Source of the DNA: Phalacrocorax aristotelis
Lineage: Eukaryota > Chordata > Aves > Suliformes > Phalacrocoracidae
Direction: 5' to 3'
NCBI RefSeq assembly: GCF_949628215.1
Contig: NC_134277.1
Span: 121,746,963 to 121,810,962 of the forward strand
DNA length: 64,000 nucleotides
Part shown: positions 43,001 through 58,000 of the stretch, one piece after another
Layout: each line of letters begins with the position of its first letter
How positions within the stretch are numbered: position 1 is the first letter of the stretch
The notes under the pieces: model-generated
Told to the model about the DNA's origin: nothing
The model's input: the letters and a program-made list of their open reading frames with translations, nothing else
Databases searched by the model: none
Position numbers and translations under genes: made by a program

Positions 43001-46000
43001 TCTGCTCTCTGGCAAAACCATTGCATGTTAGAACGTTTTAAAAAACTTTTAGTTCCACAAAATACTAATCAATTACTGTTTTAACAGGTCTACAGCCATT
43101 CACGCTAAAAGCCTTAATAAGTACAGTGAATGTTTTAATATATCAACTATTCAGATAATAAATGGTAAAGTACACATATTTATATAAAGCTCTGTTCAAA
43201 CTTGAAATATTCCTTAACTAGGCCACTTGAGACCACTAAAATTCTACTCATGCCTGATTCTAGTGATAAAATCAAAGTTCATAAAGGCAACAGAGGGGGG
43301 GTTAATTGACTTCAGTGAAGCTCACATACACCTGTGTATCCCAGTGAGATTTCCTCCTTTTCCTCTCATTGTCGTGCACAAATGTGATTTCTCATGAATA
43401 CAAATAGAGGAGGAATATTCTGTTCATGTAGTAGCTAAGTGATACTATCCATTATCTATCACAGTGCACATGATGGTACTTTATTACAAAATACAAATCT
43501 TAATTAAAGGCAAAAGGACAGAGCATTGAATTAATTAAAGACGAAATACTATAGTTGCATAATCAGAATAGTTTTAAATAAAACATAGAGGAAGTTAGTT
43601 GCTACTCTGTAGTTTCATATAGGTGTTACTAGAGTTTCATACAAGGTGGAAAAGCTGCCATGGACAGGAGTATCTCAGAGTACTTCAAGCCCATTACAGA
43701 ATCCAGGCATGAAACATTACCCTTCACTTTCTGCTTTAGCACCAGATTCAGCACATTTCTAAAGCACATACATCAAAAAAAAATCACACTCAGACTGACA
43801 CAGGCATGTGATACAGCACATAAGAAAGATGTCCTTGGACAAGGAAAGAGAGGAGGGTAATGATCAGGATTTCCAGGCAAATTTCTAACTTAAATGCACA
43901 AATTCTTTGCTTTCCTAGCATCCCCACCACAGGTAAATGAGCTGGCTTACGACAACATGTTTCAGTTCTTAAATACATCAATATCCCAGTTCATAAATTC
44001 TCACATCTTCTCATAACATAGGAAACACATCTTACAATGAATTCTGTGTTACCGAATACAGAGGAACTTGTGTTGCAATTAGGACTAAACTGACATATGA
44101 AAGGCCGGACCCAAATCCCAAGCCTCTGTTGTCATAGATTTTTTTTTCTTGGCTCTGTGAATTTTAGGTTGGTTTTTTTTTTTCAGCTCCTCTAGAATCT
44201 AGTAAAAATAGTCCCTGTGGAACGTTTATTTTCACCAGATTAGAAACTAAAATATAATTGACTCATACCTGCAAATGGATATATTAGGATGTCTGAACTG
44301 AGAGAAATTACTTCCCCAATCATCAAGAAGCACACTGGTACTGCCCAATGTTGAATTAACATATTAGATGCAATGTTTCCTCTTCTTAAATTTACCCCAG
44401 CTTTACTCTATCTTTCTACTGCAATGCACTGTTCTATTTGAATAGAAATAAGATGATACACTGTAAAATGTAATTCAATATTATATTGTAGATCACAGAT
44501 TATAGTCTAGTTCACGCCCACAGCCCAGTTATAATGCTTACAACAGATACAAGCTACAAAAAGATCAATGATGAGTAAATGCATTCAAAGCTTCTCCTTC
44601 TAAAAATAAGATTTGATCACATTTATTCTAATGCCACTGTTTTACTTATACTCCAAGAGAAAAAAAGTATTTTTGGGTAACAGATGCACAGAATTTTCTT
44701 AGACTGAATCTGGGGCAACAGTCACTGCCACACCAGGTTTCAGTATCTAGCCAGGAACAAAACCATTCTAGCAACTTCTGTTCCTGCTAATATATTACAA
44801 ACAGTTAAATTTTGGCCAGTAAGTTTGGTGCTCCCCCAGTCCTCATTTTTATCTCTAGGAGCAACCAAGATGACTCTACTGCATTCTCCCATTACATACT
44901 GCTCTCCCCTCTGCAGCTGCGCATTCCCAGCTCCTCTCCAGGACTCTGATTTTACCTGGCAGTATCTTTTAACATTTGAATGATTACCCCTACAAAAGTA
45001 TGGAGGAACCTAATTTCCCTTTAAATCCTTGTGATACATCACTGAGAATTATCCTTTAGCACTCTCGCACCAGAAGACAAAGCAGAACACTCATTGCTAT
45101 ATCTTCAGGGTTCAAACCAAAAGGCAAAGTACAGACAGCACCCACTCCGATCCTTGGTTCTGTACTCAGATCTCCCAGCTTTTGAAACAGGTTTTCAGTC
45201 CTGTGCTCTGGTTTGGGTTCCCCTCCAGCACGAAGTGAACAAAATCATGCTCACCTAAAATGTAAGGAGGTTTAAAAAAATCTAATGACATCTCATTTTT
45301 TATAGGATCTATCACCCTATGCTACATGGGGGCATATGTTGCTTTTCCTCTGGGAACACCCTACAACCATTAGAACAACTTCTCTCCAAAGGAAGTTTTT
45401 CACTGATAATACTCTCCTTTCAGTTTGAGAGCAGATGAATACCCAGGATCTCCTAAACCAAACTGCAAGTGCACAGTAAGGCCTCTGCTCATCTCCCATG
45501 CTGGACTCCAGAGTGCTGGGGGGCTTTTCTGCCTCATTTTTTTCTTCAATATTATGATGGGAATGAAAACAAGAGTCTCTGAACTGAATTACTAAATTCA
45601 GTTTCACATCTTTGAATTGCTTTTTTCTCGTTGCTTTTTTCTCTTCAGGGTTTTTTTTTAATTCTTAGGTTGGGTCATATAAACACTTTCATGAAACTAC
45701 ATTAAGGTTATGAGGTTATGATTTTCCTGTTATATCAAGCATAAGCAATACCTGATTTATAGAATCCAAAGATGGCAGATCCAACAGCACTCTGACATCT
45801 TTTCTTGTTTGTATTTTCAAGTCTGCTCCAATCTAAAGATTTCCTCTAAAGAGGCAGATGCAGAAGTCATTGCTTCCTCGGAGATCAATAAAGTTTATAT
45901 TTATTTGAGATACAGTCTTTTTTTTGCCAACAACAGCAAAACTGATTGTGAGCGGTTTTATTTTTAAAAACTGCAGATCATAATGCATTCAAGAGATGTC

Positions 46001-49000
46001 ATCTTCCAATCGTTATGGTGATCATGGTAACCGCTCTCATTTTCAGCTTCTTAGAGAAATGCCTAGCTCCCTCGAGCAAGTACCCTTGGGAGAAAATGAG
46101 GCAGCACTTGCAGAAAATCATGTGCACAGCACAGAGATAAAGCCATGCTGTTGTTAGGCGGCATATGCTGCACAAAAATAATTTGCACTAAGTAAACCCT
46201 TCAGCATCTGCAAAGCTGTTTAATGAAAGATGTAATAATGAGATGTAAAAAAGAAACAGATGCTTTTTGTGTAGCGATCAGAACAAATAAACAAACCTTG
46301 TTTTTCTAAAAAACCCACCTCAAAATTCAAACATACTTATCTTAAATATAGCTATATGTCCTGTAACATTTGTTTTCTTTTATACAGATGTCTTAATTTC
46401 AGCTTTATTAATAAATATGTATTTTAAAATGAAAATACATGCTGCATTTAAAACCAATTCTTACATTATCATGTGATATTTCTTTTAAATAAAATTCTTA
46501 CCTTAATAATTTTGTTCCAGATGGGCTGCATAATGTACACAGATAAAGGATTTGTATCCACAGCACTGTACTGTGAGGAAAAAATTAAACATGTTAAACA
46601 AAGCACTGAACAACGCACATTTTTCCATCATTGTATGTCCTTCAGCATCTAAGAACAATCACGCTGACTCTGACTGGTATAAATTTATTTTATTCTGATG
46701 ACCATTCATACAGTTTTAATTTAATTTAAAAGAACTGGCCTGGTTTACAATTACCTTGTTAGCAACTCTGTGTACTAACACAAAGGTTTAGGCTGGTAAA
46801 AGGGCACACAGTACTGTAGTCACATTTTACTTTTAAAATTCTTATTCATTTTACAAGTTATCCTAGAAGATTCTGCATTTCTACTGTATTTTGGATTTAA
46901 TACCTTTATTTGCACTACCAGTAATGCATTGTCTGAGCAGCAGTTCATTGTTAGTATGTAGAATAAAAAGCACGTATGTAATATGGTCATAAGTGGAATA
47001 TTATCTTGTAGAGATGTGCAGCTTTTGACACAGTAAACCAGTTGCATTTGCACTATACTAGTTATTTTAAGGTGATGTTATTATAAAAATAAGCTCTGAA
47101 ATAGCACAGTTCATTACCACAATAAAATCTCCCTATTGGACAGACTTGTAAAAATATTGTATATTCAATAAATTCCAAGAAGTACATATCTGTATCTCTT
47201 GCAAACAAAATATTTCAGAAATCCAAGCCACCCCAAATTGCTTTCTCCTCAGACAACAGTATCAAGTTTTATCTTGCCTTGAGATTGCAGAAAACAGACT
47301 CAGAACAATCTGCAGAAGAATGATCTTAACTGATAATACCAGTCACAACTACGGTCTTGAGCCCTGGCGGGTCCAGTGCGGCAGAAGTTAGTCATCATTG
47401 GGGTGGTATACGTAATTCTTTCAGAAATTCTTGGACTTTGAAAGTGTACATATGGCTTATGTTGTTAGCATGATGCACATCGCTTACATAAGGATTCAGA
47501 TATATCTATATACAGCATCGTGCAAACATCGTGTGTGGACAATGGGAACAAGAGAGAGATGTGTTAGACCACAATTTGTCAAAGCTGTTCACATGCAGAA
47601 GAGCTGATGACAGAGACAGTCATTCCACCTAACTTCAGCTCACAACTAACTGTTCTCACTATAGTTAATTAATCGGCCCCTCTCAGCCAACTACCCTTTG
47701 GATGAGATTGCACTCTGGAAGTACCTGTTTCAAGTCATTAATTGTCGAAGGAGCCTAGACACTTGTCTTAAACTGAGGCATCTTTTAGGTGACTGAAGTG
47801 TGGCAAGATTATTCTAAGTTTCAATATCCACATTCACCAAGCTTCTACACACGCTTAACCTGCACACATCTGAGCTAACAGCTCTCAGTGGACAAGTGCA
47901 AGCGGGACAGAATATTAATGCAGCATGCCTCAGGTTTTGAATGCACAGTCTATGACTTTTCATCCAATCTTTCTGAGGATATCAGGCTATGGAGTGCTTA
48001 AGAACTTTTCCACCCATTTCCTTTTTCCATCTGTGTACAAAAGATACGTATTCATTCCTTTCTGGACAAAACAAAACATTTTCTTAGTTATTTTGTAATT
48101 TATGGTTAAGTTTTAATCACAGATAATAAATGTAGTATACTTGTAAAATTGTTATAACACAGCTACATGTTGTGAATACATATTAGCAAATACCCAAGAA
48201 ATCACCTATCAGCTACTGGTCAGATGGGGCAGACTAACTTTACACAGGGAATAAAAAGTACGGTTATCGAACTGTACATCACTGATTATTTTTTTTCCTA
48301 AAAATACTGGAAATGTCACTTAAGTGTATGATTTTTCTCTGCTTCTCCCACTCATATTATTTAAAACATGAGACAATTCTGTCATCAACACCTTTTCTGC
48401 CAGATCATATATTAGAATTCTTAAATACATTACCTTGGAAAAAAATGAATTTGCAGGTAAAACTAAAGTTTTCACTGTTCCGCATGTCTTTGCAGCTCCA
48501 GATGCTGTATTTTATACTGTATCTTTCAAACATTGATTATTACAACTCATTGATCTTTTGATGGTCCAGCTTGCATGTGAATTAACCCAGTCTGAACTAT
48601 CTGTGGGCTTTGCTTATATTTATGCCAAAAATAACAATAATACCTATGCCAACAGAAGAGTCAGCTAGTACTTAATTCACATGAGAACTACAGAAATCCT
48701 CTGAAAATCAAGAAAATTCAAAGTATCCATGAGCACTATTGAGGTTACAGGTAATCAGGAATCTGCCTGAAGCTTCTCGGTAGCTATTGCCCATTTCCTT
48801 ACCTTCACTGGTATTCAAAAACTGTGTGAGGTACGTGATAATTTGCTGACCAACAAATTAAATTAATTCAGCCATACCCAGATAAGAACATGCAAAGGTC
48901 AAAATATGTGACCTTCACTCCTGCTCCTGCTTTGGCTTTCTCCTCCTCCCTTCTACCCCAAGCCTTCAAAGTCATGAATAAAATCACAAAATCCTAGGTA

Positions 49001-52000
49001 AATAACAATGCAAAATGAGGCTTTCTACCCAAAGTACTCACTGGCCGTCCATATTGGTCGCAGGAGGAAAAAAGGAAAAACAATCTAATTTCTTTAAAAT
49101 TATTTTCTTACATAGAAAATATAAGAGACCACATTAGGGATTATATAATTCTTATATTTTCTTAAATGGAAAATATATTACGTCGTTTTCCAACATATCT
49201 CTATACAATAGACATGAACATAAGACACAGGAGCTTTTTCATTTGCTTGACAGTTTCCAAATTCAAGCATCAAAAATCAAAACAGTCCTTATTAAAAAAA
49301 ATTGGAATTACAGCCAGCTCCTGTCACCTAAAGACATTTCAAGACCCGTCACACTTCATCCCGTTCATTCCTATGTCTGTGGCTGAACCATGGTCCTCTG
49401 TGCAGGGAAGGAACATTCAGCAGATGTACAAAAGAATGGAAATTTGCTCTTTGCTTGTCAGTAATCTCTTTTAGCCAGACCAAAGGAAACACCCATGGAA
49501 AAAAGCATTCTGGAGTTTTCTGTCATGGCAAAATAAAACTTGACAAATAAAATCCACTATACGGTTTAACACCCTGCTTTACTCTGCTCCCAAGAAGCTA
49601 CTAAACCTCCAGGTCATGAAATCCTCAGGAGTTTAATGTGCGTGGCTGCTCAGAAAAGCAAATTGCTGAGTAACGTGCTCACATTACGATCAATGAACAT
49701 GAATGCAAGAGTGCACTGAACCTGATGAAAAAATAGTACTGCCATTTGCTATTGCATAATTCTGTCCTTTTCAGGGCACTTACAATAAAAGACAGAAGTG
49801 AAGGACAAGCCTGTTGGAGGTTTTTGAGTACAAGACTGACACAAGTGCTAAGCACTCCCCAGCAAGCACTTTCTGCACTGGAAAAGGGATCTTGATTGTC
49901 CTAATACAAAGAAGAGGAGCTTGGATTAATCAGAAAGCTTCTGTTAATTATTTTTCAAAGAAGTTGTAATAGTTCGGAAGGAACAGCTGTGGTGAGGGAA
50001 TAAGAATAAATGGCATTAAAGGACTCCATCTTACTCCCAAGTTAAAAGATGCTTCTGTTCCTTTATTTTTAAATAGCTGATATCTCCTTGAAAGCCATCA
50101 GCTTTCCCTCTCTGCGTTAATAACAGCTTCTAGCAGAGCTAGAAATGAGAATACAGACAGCAGACACATGTGCACACATAGATGTTGACTCGGGCAGCAC
50201 ATGTACGATGTGCTCTCACTCTGTGATCCTGCGTCTTAACCTCCATCCAAGGGATCCAGCACAGCATCCAGTCTGTGCTGGTCAGCTGTGTTAGAGGGAA
50301 GAGGAAAGGCGAGAGGATTAAGGTGAGGGGTGGGGGGAAGGTATAAAGAGTAAGAAAAGTAAAAGTAAGGAAAGAATAGGGCTGAGAAAAACAAAAGAAA
50401 GAAAAATGAGCCAAAGCAAAGGTTTAGCTACACAGAAGAGAGACAACTGTTCTGGAGTGGCAGAGCAGAGCCAACCCATGGGTCGCCCGTGGGTCAAAAG
50501 CACTCACAGTGATCAAGGTCTGCACTGCTATATACAAGACGAACAGTACCTTCTGCTCACATCCACACAGCTTAGAAATACCTCCCCTTATTGCAAACTG
50601 GTCACATCCACATCTCACAGAACTTGCTGGAGGAGTTTTGGGCTTCCTTATCTGGCCCTGCACACCTAATACATTATTAGGATTGAGTATGTTTCCATTC
50701 AAAGTACCTAAACCAATCTGGCGACTACGTTGTAACCCAGCAATACTGCATTTTCAGAGCATGGAAATGACAGTTGTGTGTTACGTGTGTTCAAAGATCC
50801 AAATGCCCATATTGGGAGAGTGCTGTAGGATGGCAAAAGCCAAAAAAATGGTGTGTAATGCCTCCAGAATGGACTATTTCCAAAACAAAGCCTAGCTATT
50901 GGAGAGACCTTCTGGGAAAAAGAACCAGGGAGTGAACTAACCATTAATCAGAGCAGACAGCTGGATCTTCACTGGGCTCCCTAGCCCTCTCCAGCCTTGC
51001 ACTATGGAGGTATCCCAAGAATAAAATTTGGAAAGATTACAATGAAGAGAAAAATATAAAGCGTGTCCACACAAACTTCAGAGTCAGGAAAGAAAGTTGC
51101 AAGAAACGTAGCTGCATTAACTACTGGGAGATGGTTATTTTAACTCAAGCTGGTCCTTATGCTAGCAGACTATTCCTTCTCTGTACTTAAATTACCTTAT
51201 TCCAGGTAGCATTGAATTGTGCCATGCAGTCATATCCATTCAGAGATACAGAGTAAAACTGTTGTGAATTGTTTACATTTGAATTGTTGGCAGCAAAATT
51301 GCTCCGTAGGTTTTAATTTCATATTAGTAGCAACAAATTTGCAACACTTCCCATTCCTGCCCAGAAATCAGCAAATTTAATTTTTCATTAACTTTATGAA
51401 TCAGCACAGGAATTATCATCTCCATTGTATACGCTGGAAGACTGCAGCACAGAAGGGCTGTGATTCACCCTAAGAGTATATAGCAAAGGATACAGCCACA
51501 ACATTGTTAGAAGTGTCATATTTATATACATAATTTAAGTATAAGCAATACCAGTTTATTCAAATAAAGTCTGCCCATATTAGCTCAACTTTATACTTGA
51601 GTTCATTTTTACAAAAGGAAATAAAGAAGTCTATTAAAAATGTAAAGGCTGAGAAGCTCCTTTCCCAGACAAACTAATGTTTAAAACAGCTATGTATCAG
51701 ATAGTAATCACTGTTTAGGTTACAGTATATTGACTATATGGTTCTGTGATTCCTCTAATATTTCATGTGAAGTCAGACGCCTGTTATGGAAGAATACACT
51801 AGCTGTTCCCACATGGAAAAGATGAGAACCCGCTAACAATGATGTAAGGACTCAGATGAAGAATATAAATACAGTGATAACTGCTGTTTTCCTGCAAGCA
51901 AACTCAGCCAGGTCAGGCACAGGCATGGAAGAGCCCCAGCTGTACGTATGTGCCGATGTTCTAACAACTCAATGGTCCTGCAGGCTTGGGGAACCTCCTC

Positions 52001-55000
52001 TTCAGTCAAGTTGTTCATTATATTTGCGTTACCCATGCAAAAAAAAAAATTATCTATTAATGAACAATACCTGGCAAAAGATAAAATGATGGAAAAGGGT
52101 GAGAACACGTAAAGAAGTTATTACAAGATAGCCAAGAGTTTGCCTCGTGGTGCACCACAGCTGATGTACCTGTGCATGTCATTACCTCATAATGAGTATT
52201 TGATGAATTGAGGTAACCTCTACCTAAATGTAAAAAGGTAAGGTACTTCATATTTTCTGTGGGGGAAGCACCAAAATGAGAGCAGCTGAAATGCAGTAGT
52301 AAGTTCCACACACACCTTATTCCACATAAGTTGTCTTGTTCCCTTGCTTTACAACTGTTTCAAAGTGTTATCAAACTTTTAAAGTGTTATTAAAATTTTA
52401 AATTATCATTGAACCTGCATTTACATGTGTTCAAAATTAATGAAAAGGGGAGGGGGAGAAACAAGTAATTTTCTCTTCCTCCTAAATTAACTTTTCATGA
52501 AGATGATAGAAGACAGCCTAAACCAGCTGAGAATCAATCCATCAAATTCAAAATAGGCAAAATTTAAAATAGGCAAAAACAAGTTGTATACTGAAAATAA
52601 TAACCCTGCAGAGTGGTTTTCCTCAATATTTGCAGGATGATAAATTTCCACAATGCCACCTGCATCCTTCTCCAGAATGCCTAAATGCAGGTTTGTCGCC
52701 ATTTGGCCTTTACTTATACGCAGAGACCTACATCTCAGAAAATTTTGAGGGATCTGCTGCTGAAAAAACTTTAAAAATATTATGCTCCACAGCTTATCTT
52801 TTAAATAAAATAATAATTAAAAAAAAAGATTTAAGCAAGTGATGAGGTGTTACTGCCTACCCTGTACCATGCAGCTGGTCTACCATGGGTACCTCAGGCA
52901 CCATATCTATCACGTACCATGAACTGGGTAGACCCAGCTACCCCTCCCAGGGCCGGCACAGCGTGGGTGGCCCTTTCCTTGGGTACCCACGGACAGAACC
53001 TTCTGGGTGCTGAGGGGAACAGCTGGGTCCCAGCCCTGCTCCCTGGGAGCTTTTGGCTGAGCTGGTGGGACAGGACAGGCTGCCAGGCCCTGTCCTGCTG
53101 CCCTGGCACCCCTCCACCCCCAGCCATCATGGCACCCTGACAGCTACTAATACCTTCCTATGGCTTCTTTTATCACATCTCCCCTCTGATAATGCAATTT
53201 CACAATACCTGTGTTTTGCAACCAACAGGAAAGGAGATAGGAGGACTGAGGATGGATTGGGCAAGGAATATTCTCTTTTGTATTAGACAAGTTTTTCATT
53301 GTTTTGAAGTCTGCAATATGACCCTCCAATCCAGGGCATGAACCAGTTGCTATTTAAGAGAGCTCGGTGGGAACTCTCCTTTCTGGGCAAGTCAAACTTT
53401 CAACGTTGTCATGGTTTGAGCTGGGATAGAGTTAATTTTCTTCACTGCAGCTGATATAGTGCTGTGCTTTGGACTTAGTATGAAAACAATGTTGATAACA
53501 CACCGATGTTTTGGTTGTTGCTGGGTAACGCTTGTACTAGTCAAGGACTTTTCCAGCTTCCCATGCTCTGCTGGGGGCACAAGAAGCCGGGAGGGGAGGG
53601 GGCACAGCTAAGAGAGCGGATTCAAACTGGCGAAAGCAATATTCCACATCGTGTAACATCATGCCCAGTATGTTAACTGGGAGGAGCTGGCCAGGGGAGG
53701 GAGGCAGCAATCACAGCTCGGGGACGGGCAGCGTCGGTCGGCAGGTGGTGAGCAGTTGTATTATTTGTGTTTCTGTTTTTTTTCCCATTTCCTTTTTATT
53801 TTATTATCATCATTGTTATTATTATTATAATAATCATTATTATTATTTTATTCTAATAATTAAACTGTTCTTATCTCAACCCACAAGTTCTTTTGCTCTT
53901 CTGATTCTCCCCTCCATCCCACAGGGGTGGGGGCAGTGAGCAAGCGGCTGCGTGGTGTTTAGTTGCTGACTGGGGCTGAACCACGACAAACATGCAACAT
54001 GAACTTTCCTTCTGTGGTATCTTACACTTCTGGAACCACACAAAAATTACAGAAAATACTGAAATACTGGCCCATTTGGTAGCAATCTTTCGGATTCCTA
54101 GAATACATTAAACACGTGGGTTTTAATTCTACTTTATGGGTTTGTAGATGTTATGGGACACAGTCTTGGGTTTGAACAAAAGCTTCACAAAGGGAGAGAA
54201 GTACACTATAAAACAGCAACAGAGCTATACAACATTGTGGATGCCAAGTGATTTCCAAATGTTCAGCAGTTTAAAGGTGCTGATGTTTCCCAAAACACAG
54301 TCCTGTTATTTCTAATAATAAAATTACTTTATGTTACATCAGCATTTAGTTAATTTTTCATAAATAATGGCTTGGATTTAGTAACTCCTATTGCTTAAAT
54401 AGTTTGGACTACCCTGCCTTTTTTCTCATCCATCCATATATATTTTTTTTATTAGGTCACCAATACCTAACTCCAGGAGTTATAAGCCCCTAAGATATCT
54501 AGGGCTGAAGCATATAACATACAAGCAGAAACTAAAGAATAAGGTTTGTAATTTAGCCTGGAAAAGAGAACATGCTGGTGGGCATGTAATTGCATCCTCA
54601 GACACAAATGCTTGTGTCTTTGGGGGTCTGAGGTTGTGGACTCTTATTACCCAACGGTTGTGCTGTCTGTACTAGGGCTGGATGTAGCTGCACTGTGAGT
54701 GAACAGGCTGCCCAAGTTGGGCTCCTGAGTGGTTCTCTTCCCCCTCACTTTGCTCCCTTCAGTTCCATTAGCCTGTGCATGCCTATGGCCAGGAAATAGG
54801 GTTAAATTTTCCTTCCTTCTTAAACTATTCCTAGTAAAATACTTGAAACCCAATGTGATAGTTTGGGCAATTCAAGAATTCTGGTTGGCATTATGAAGTC
54901 ATCAGGAAGTTGTCGTTACATAAACTTCTGCCCTGGGGATGCTCCTTTGTAAATGTATACTCATCATTCAAACCTCCCCATTTTCAGGAATCCTGACACA

Positions 55001-58000
55001 CGCATCGGGCCACACGCCCACATCCTGTCACTTAATGGAGGTATGTATGAACTCACATCCACGAGATCATGGGACATGTGGAGTTGTGGGTCAGGACAGG
55101 CTGCCTTTAGGGAGTCATGCCTGCTAGCGTCATATCTCCTTGCCTGCAGAGCATTGTTTTCACCTCAGGATCACAGAATCATGGGTTAGGATCACAGGAT
55201 AATTCAGGTCAGAAGGTACCTCAGCAGGTCTCTAGTCCTACCTCCTTCCCAAAGTGGGCTCAGCCAGGAGCTCAAACCAGGTGCTTGGTACTTTTATCCA
55301 GCTGGGTCTTGAAAAGCTCCAAGGATGAGGACTGCACAACCTCACTGGGCAACCTGTGCCACTGCCACACTGTGTTTTTGAGTAAAATTTTCTCCTTATA
55401 TCCATCGTGAAGATGTCTTGTCTCAGCTTGTGCCTGTTGTCTGTTGTCTTCCCACCCAGCACTGTTATAAAGAGCCTGGCTTCATCTTCCCAAGTACTTT
55501 CACATAGGTACTGGGGGGCTGCTGCTAGGTGCCACTGAAGATGTCTCATCTCCAGGCCAAAAAAGCCCCAGTCCCTCAGCCTCCCCTCATAGGACAAGTG
55601 CTCCAGCCCCAACTACTTTGGTGGCCTCCACTGAACTTACTCCAGTTTGTTGACATTTTTCTTGTACTGGGGACCCAAAACTGGACACAATATTCTACAT
55701 GTGGCCTAGTAAAGGAGAAAAATTACTTCTCCCTTACTTAATGGGCTACGCTACCCAGGGTGCTGTTGACCACCTTTGCTGCCAGGGCACACTGAGGGCT
55801 TGTGTTCAGCTTCCTGCCTGCCACAACCCCATTTGCCAAGAATAAGAGGCTGGTGGATCGCTGATCTGCAGAGAGTAGCAATGCTTGAGATGTGGTATCT
55901 ATGAGAGACATCAGAGACACACCACGTTTGAGAGAGAAGCACATTCTGAGGCAAGAAGTCATAATGTGCTGGCCCCAACGAGTTAGTTCTTGCTCACCTT
56001 GTAAGACTAGATAGATCCAATTCTTTACTGACAGGACTGTAAGCAGCCAGACCAGGGGTGGGTGGAGAGGGGATAACACTGGAAGTCAGCAACAGTTTTT
56101 CAATCAACAGTAGTTACATTAAAGCTGCTGACTAACTTCTCTTCAGGAAAAGGCTCTGTTTAATGGGACACCTCCAAACACATAATAGTGAAACCAAACT
56201 GATGGAAAAGAGCACAGAAACACGATTAAATGTTGAGCAAGGAATAACAGAAGGCCGATGCACATTTATTGCTCTAAAGGGACAAAGGTAGAGGCTGGCC
56301 CAGACTGGCAAAACTACAAATGCTGCTAAAAAGCAAGACCTGCACACTCTTAAGGAACTGCACAAAAAGATCCTTAACCATCCCTATTCAAAGATGCTCT
56401 AGCACGGTAAAGATGTTGATTTCTACGTACTTTTTGTGTACATTTGTCTTCTAAAGTTGGTGAAGGAAAAGTCAGTAAGATTTCGTGCCACATCTCTCTG
56501 TGTGCATGTACAAATGTGTGTTTTGGAGATGCCAGCAGCCCTTTAAAGATCAAACGGTAGACCAAATTCCCAAGAGCTGGAGCTCCGCCAGAGGATGTAC
56601 CTAAGTCTCTGGAGAACCCAAGGAAACTGCTCTAGGCCCAAAAGGGCAGAAAGATTAAAAGTGGGTTGCAGTTTTAATGACGGATGCTAAACATGGGTTC
56701 TGTACCACATATGCTAAACAGTTGTGTGACCTAGTATCCTGACGCATAAGAGTGGAGATATTTCACAGAAAGACGCAAAACCCCAATTCCTCCCTTTATA
56801 AAACAACCCTTATAAAAATGGTACCCCTAGATTGATAACAAATAATACACATCCAAATCACAGATACTTCCCTGCAATTAGTCCTCTATTAAAACACAGA
56901 AGAAAAAAAATTTTAAAAAATCGCTCTCTACAACTACCTGAAAGGAGGTTGTAGCGAGGTGGGTGTTAGTCTCTTCTCACAAGTTATTAGTGACAGAATG
57001 AAAGGAAAAAAGCTTCAAGCTGCATCAGGGGAGGTTTAGCTTGGATATTAGGAAAACTTTCTTCACTGAAAGAGTGGTCAGGCACTGGAACAGGCTGCCC
57101 AGAGAGGTGGCAGAGTCGTCATCCCTGGAGGTATTTAAAAGACGTGTAGAGGTGGCACTTCAGGCCATGGTTTAGGAGACATGGTGGTGTTGAGTTGATG
57201 GTTGGACTTGATGATCCTGGAGGTCTTTTCCAACCTTAATGATTCTGAGATTCTGTGGTTCTACATAAGCATGTATATATGCAGATCCTACACGTAAAAA
57301 TCCAATAAACATTTCAGAACACTAACACCTCTTGGTAAAGCAATAAAATGAAATTATGTGGTTGATATTTGCACTTTTATGAGACTCAGCACAGCATACA
57401 ACTCTATATCCAGTGTATTTGTCTCAAAAGTGATCTAATGAACCTTTGTAAATGCATGGGCATAATGTGGCACTCAGAAACATGTACAATTACACCATCA
57501 TTGGGAAAAAGTCCTGTGGCAAGTAATATCAAATGCAGCATCTCTGTGATGTGAGTTCATTATGCTGTTGTCTCATTAGTATTAGCATATGATATATAGA
57601 AGGAAAATAATTATCACAAAGCCCTTGAAATGCTACATTATTTCGGCTGCCATTACAAGGGAATGAGGAATAAGAAATGGTGTGTACATGAAGACAGTCT
57701 TTCAGAACTATGTAATTCAGTTGGCCCACAACTCTTCTACACATGAACACAGTAACAGAAAATGTAAGGGAAACGAATGGTTTGGTTTATTTCACATATT
57801 ATTCAACAACTTTTAATTATACCCCTAGTCTTCCAATCCATCAAAGTAATATGAAGAATACTACAAGATTTTATTTGTACAACAGTGGGCTGTTGACTGA
57901 CCAGTTTTATGGAAGGTGGAAAACGGGTATTTGAGGCAGTGAAAACTAAGAAGGGCTTTACTAAACTCAGGTAGTTTGCAAAAACTAACTGGAGCAGATA

